DNA of 48,529 nucleotides from Thermoplasmata archaeon (lineage in GTDB: Archaea; Thermoplasmatota; Thermoplasmata; Lutacidiplasmatales; UBA184): assembly GCA_030038605.1 (NCBI GenBank), contig JASHSU010000160.1, positions 1 through 48,529 on the forward strand. Direction: 5' to 3'. Both the position numbers and the translations under genes were made by a program. Positions 45,474-48,529 of this stretch are shown here, piece after piece. The notes under the pieces were generated by a model. It was given only the letters and a program-made list of their open reading frames with translations. It was not told where the DNA came from and did not search any database. The first letter of the stretch is position 1; the number at the start of each line of letters is the position of its first letter.

Positions 45474-48029
45474 CTACGTGTAGTGGAGCGTGACGTGCGT
45501 GTTCGCTCCGTTCACGAGGAACGCCGAGGGCGCGGGCGCCGTGTAGCCGGTGACCGCGCCGGGGTAGACGCCCCAGGCGCCGTTCGGCAGCCAGTACTCG
45601 ACCGCGCTCGAGGTCGTCGTCTGCGTGTATCCGTTGATGGTCACCGACCAGGCCGTGCCGCTCGCCAGGCCCGTCTCATGGACGTAGACGCGGTAGAGCG
45701 TCAGGGTCGTGAGCGGCAACGCGTCGCCGCCGGTCCAGATGTTGCCACCGTTGTTGTACCGGACCCCGTACGGGTCGGTCGCGGTCCCGTAGTTGGACCA
45801 CTCGTTGCCGCCCTCGTAGCTCAGCCCGAGGATGTTGCCCAACAGGTGCCAGCCGTTGACCGTCCGGACGTCACTCGCCGACTGCGCGTGCACGTTCCAG
45901 GTGTCCGACCACGGCGCGAACCCTCCCACGTAGAAGTTCTCGGGGAGGAGGAACGCCGTGTTGGGGGTCAGGAAGGCGTTGTTGTAGATCGTGTCGTGCG
46001 ACTCCCACACCCACAGGCCGACCGGGTCCAGGTTGTTGAGCGCGGCGCCGGGGTTGGTCTCCGTGACGTAGGTCGGGACGAAGACGTTGCCCCAGATCAC
46101 GTTGTTCCCGCCCAACCCGGTCGCGTCCACCGTGTTGATCCCGTTCCCCTCATCGAAGAACGTGTTGCCCGCGATCAGGTCGTGGCTCGAGTCCCACAGA
46201 TAGACCGCCGCCGGCTCGCCGAACGAGGCGGCGTTGTAGAACCAGCCCGAGAGCGCGTCATTGGCCACGATCGACACGTGGGTCGCGCGGTACAGCTCGA
46301 TGTTGAGGTTGTTCGCGGTCGGGGTCCCGAAGTTCGTGGTCGGGTAGACGACGGAGAAGCTCGGCATGTTGTACACGTTCACGTACGCGCTCGTTCCCAA
46401 CAGGTAAATCCCCGGGAAGACCGGGAACAGATAGTCGTTGAACGAAGCGAACAGCGGGTCGATCGTCGCTCCGTTGTTGACGAGGTAGTACGGGTTGGTG
46501 TACGTCCCGGCGCCTCCGGGGATGGAGATCGCCGCGAGCTGGCTGTTCGACTCGGCCCAGAGCGGGGTGTAGACGCCCTCATCGGTATTCCAAGCCAAGG
46601 CCACGTTGAGAGTGACCGAGGACCGGTCCGCCACGTGCGCCGAGACGGGCGTGTAGTCCGACAGCATGAACTCAAAGCTGTAGGAGCCCGGGCTCAACCA
46701 GTACGTGGTCGCACCGCTCGTCGCGGTCGGACCCCACGCGGCCAGGGCGCTGTTGAACTTCGACCCCTGGCTCGCCCAGACGAAGGCGTTCGTCGGGGAG
46801 AGGTTGACCGTGACCGTCTCCTTGCCCTGGTGCGCGCCTTTGATGCCCCAGAGCGGGTAGAGGATCCCCGGACCGGAGTTCAACTCCGCGATCGGGTGCG
46901 AGCCGAGGGTCGCGTACTCCGCGATCCCTTCGGATGTCTCGCCCGTGTCCGTCCCGAAGTCGTAGGCGGCCGGGACGGGCTTCATGGTCGCGCTGCCGTT
47001 GGGCAGCGTCCACAGGCCCATCGAGCCGGAGATGCCGAACAGGGTCGTGGTCGACCCGCCGCCTGGTCCGCCGAGCATGATCTCGGCGTCGTTCAGCAGG
47101 AAGCCGGTCGGGTCCGCGAACTCCCCGTTGATCTGGAACGAGGGGGCCGGGGCGGCGGAGGTCGGCGGGGCCGCGCCCGAGGAGTTGAACTCCACCTGGT
47201 CGAACGAGCCCGAGATCGTTCCCGACGTGCTCGTGACACTGTAGTTGAAGAACACCGTCGGGCGGTCGTTGACGACCGACGCGTTGTTCCACACCGATAC
47301 CGTGAACGGCGTCGAGATCGCGAAGGTGGGTCCGCCGGCGATGTAGACCTCGCCCCCCTCGACGAAGCCGTGGCCGCTGTAGATCGCGTTGTAGCCCATG
47401 AAAGTCGCCGGGCTCGAGAAGTTCCAGATGTTGTTCTCGAACGAGAGCTCACCGAGGACGGGGTTGTAGATCGGGACGTTCTGGATCCAGTACTGGTAGA
47501 CCGGGTCACCGAGCACATCCGTGCCGGTGAGGACGGTGTTCAGCTGCATCGTGAACCCGTCGGGGTCGGAGGACGTGACGTAGACCGGGTTCACGTTGTT
47601 GAGCGTGACCGAGCCTTCGACACTGGCCGTGTACGAGATCGTACCGACGTTGACGCCGCCGACCTCCTGGACCCCAAAGTCACCCAGGCCCATCGGGGCC
47701 GGAGCGACGTCGTAGAGGGGCGAGATCGTGTTGCCCGACTGGGTGAAGTGCTTGCCGAAGTTCGGGAGGAAGACGTCCTTCTCCGACACCCCGGCGTTCT
47801 TGAGCACCGAGAGAATGTGACTCTGCGCCGACGTCAGCGTTGACGCCGGCGTGCTCGGGGCCGCGGGGGCGGCGGCGACCGAACTGGGGACCGCCGCCGG
47901 GGCGACGACCAAGCTCTGGGGACCCGCGTGCAGGCCCGACGCCGCGGGGGTCGCCGACCCCGTCGGGACGAGCATGAACACGGCGATTGCGACGACCACA
48001 AGACCGACCCAATGCCAGTTATACGCCAT
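45474..48029 (-). CDS. Thermopsin-family (peptidase A5) secreted protein with extended C-terminal domain
   Basis: 851 aa; signal segment; YDVAPAPMGLGDFGVQEVGG, YQYWIQNVPIYNP, ENNIWNFSSP; beta-helix-like NNVIWGNVFVPTYV / HDTIYNNAFL; C-terminal HETGLASGTAWSVTINGYTQTTTSSAVEYWLPNGAWGVYPG module. Confidence 0.85.
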   Translation of the reverse strand: MAYNWHWVGLVVVAIAVFMLVPTGSATPAASGLHAGPQSLVVAPAAVPSSVAAAPAAPSTPASTLTSAQSHILSVLKNAGVSEKDVFLPNFGKHFTQSGNTISPLYDVAPAPMGLGDFGVQEVGGVNVGTISYTASVEGSVTLNNVNPVYVTSSDPDGFTMQLNTVLTGTDVLGDPVYQYWIQNVPIYNPVLGELSFENNIWNFSSPATFMGYNAIYSGHGFVEGGEVYIAGGPTFAISTPFTVSVWNNASVVNDRPTVFFNYSVTSTSGTISGSFDQVEFNSSGAAPPTSAAPAPSFQINGEFADPTGFLLNDAEIMLGGPGGGSTTTLFGISGSMGLWTLPNGSATMKPVPAAYDFGTDTGETSEGIAEYATLGSHPIAELNSGPGILYPLWGIKGAHQGKETVTVNLSPTNAFVWASQGSKFNSALAAWGPTATSGATTYWLSPGSYSFEFMLSDYTPVSAHVADRSSVTLNVALAWNTDEGVYTPLWAESNSQLAAISIPGGAGTYTNPYYLVNNGATIDPLFASFNDYLFPVFPGIYLLGTSAYVNVYNMPSFSVVYPTTNFGTPTANNLNIELYRATHVSIVANDALSGWFYNAASFGEPAAVYLWDSSHDLIAGNTFFDEGNGINTVDATGLGGNNVIWGNVFVPTYVTETNPGAALNNLDPVGLWVWESHDTIYNNAFLTPNTAFLLPENFYVGGFAPWSDTWNVHAQSASDVRTVNGWHLLGNILGLSYEGGNEWSNYGTATDPYGVRYNNGGNIWTGGDALPLTTLTLYRVYVHETGLASGTAWSVTINGYTQTTTSSAVEYWLPNGAWGVYPGAVTGYTAPAPSAFLVNGANTHVTLHYT

Positions 48030-48059
48030 GGCTAGACCTTCGGTCGGCCGAAGAACAGG

Positions 48060-48095
48060 TCCGAATTATACCGCTCGTATTGCGCATATAGACGT
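48060..48095 (-). promoter_or_regulatory. AT-rich promoter region upstream of the thermopsin gene
   Basis: Contains GGTATAATTCGG and TATATGCGCAATACG on the minus strand in an otherwise very GC-rich region. Confidence 0.35.
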
Positions 48096-48206
48096 AGCCA
48101 TACGCATGTACCCGAGAGAGCGACGGGCCACCGAACGACCCCCTGGGAGCGGTCACGGGGTCGTCGCCGAACCGACCCCGTCCGAGCGCTCCGGCGACGA
48201 CCGTGG

Positions 48207-48529
48207 TCAGCTGTCGGAGCGCCCGGGCGCTGTCTCGACGTGCCCCACGACGACGCTGGCCAGCACGAGCGCCGCGGCCGGGACCACGAGCAGGACCGCG
48301 ACGGCGGTGGCGAGACCGACGACCGAAGCGTAGCCGCCGAACGGGGACCCCGACGTGAGCGCCGAAGCTACGGTCCGCAGGTAGTAGTAGAGCGTCACTT
48401 GCGGAATGTGACCGGGAAACAGCCGGAGCACGAACTCCCACAGGAACGCGTAGACGAGACCGACGACGACGGCACTGGGCGTGACCAGCCCGATCAGCAG
48501 GTACACGGCCAGGTAGGCGATCGAGCCGA
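48207..48529 (-). CDS. ABC-2-type permease-like membrane protein, C-terminal fragment cut by window edge
   Basis: Frame stays open past the annotated GTG to the edge (GSIAYLAVYLLIGLVTPSAVVVGLVYAFLWEFVLRLFPGHIPQVTLYYYLRTVASAL), followed by a final TM; resembles the C-terminus of ABC-2 permeases. Confidence 0.55.
   Translation of the reverse strand, partial: GSIAYLAVYLLIGLVTPSAVVVGLVYAFLWEFVLRLFPGHIPQVTLYYYLRTVASALTSGSPFGGYASVVGLATAVAVLLVVPAAALVLASVVVGHVETAPGRSDS

Noticed and set aside
45207-47843. 878-aa plus-strand ORF
   Set aside because: Antisense to the thermopsin gene; Arg/Val/Asp-rich shadow frame.
1-48529. CRISPR array, IS element, prophage or integrated plasmid
   Set aside because: No regularly spaced direct repeats, transposase/integrase motifs or phage structural genes seen on either strand.

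Overview
GC-rich archaeal window, most likely from an uncultivated Thermoplasmatota lineage. This placement is inferred from the archaeal shikimate enzymes, GGGPS/DGGGPS/CarS, eIF5A, DtdA, DUF2070, DUF835 and a thermopsin. Main blocks: (i) a divergent pair at the left edge, a truncated CaiB/BaiF CoA-transferase (-) and a PqqC/TenA/CADD-like protein (+); (ii) a 15-gene aromatic supra-operon (aroA'-aroB'-aroDE-aroK-aroA-aroC-asd-lysC-trpEGDCFBA, 1225..16224), almost entirely joined by 4-nt NTGA stop/start overlaps; (iii) a minus-strand run with ZIP permease, EndA, pyrE, CarS, M20 peptidase, DUF2070, GGGPS and DGGGPS; (iv) an M16 peptidase pair, a small DNA-binding-like protein and DtdA; (v) a tRNA-Glu(CUC); (vi) a 1518-aa helical repeat protein, eIF5A and a 1660-aa IleRS-like protein; (vii) a surface/secreted region with three paralogous small exoproteins, a kelch/PKD-like protein, a polytopic membrane protein, a thermopsin and a truncated ABC-2-like permease. 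Best candidates for something new: (a) a 22-aa leader ORF ending Trp-Leu-Trp-stop, with competing GC-rich hairpins, directly upstream of the aro/trp supra-operon; (b) a tRNA-Glu interrupted in the T-loop (59/60) by a 31-nt intron with a textbook bulge-helix-bulge; (c) an IleRS paralogue lacking HIGH and KMSKS, fused to HhH, a ~410-aa Pro/Ala-rich linker and DUF835. All calls are from reading the sequence; no database search was run.
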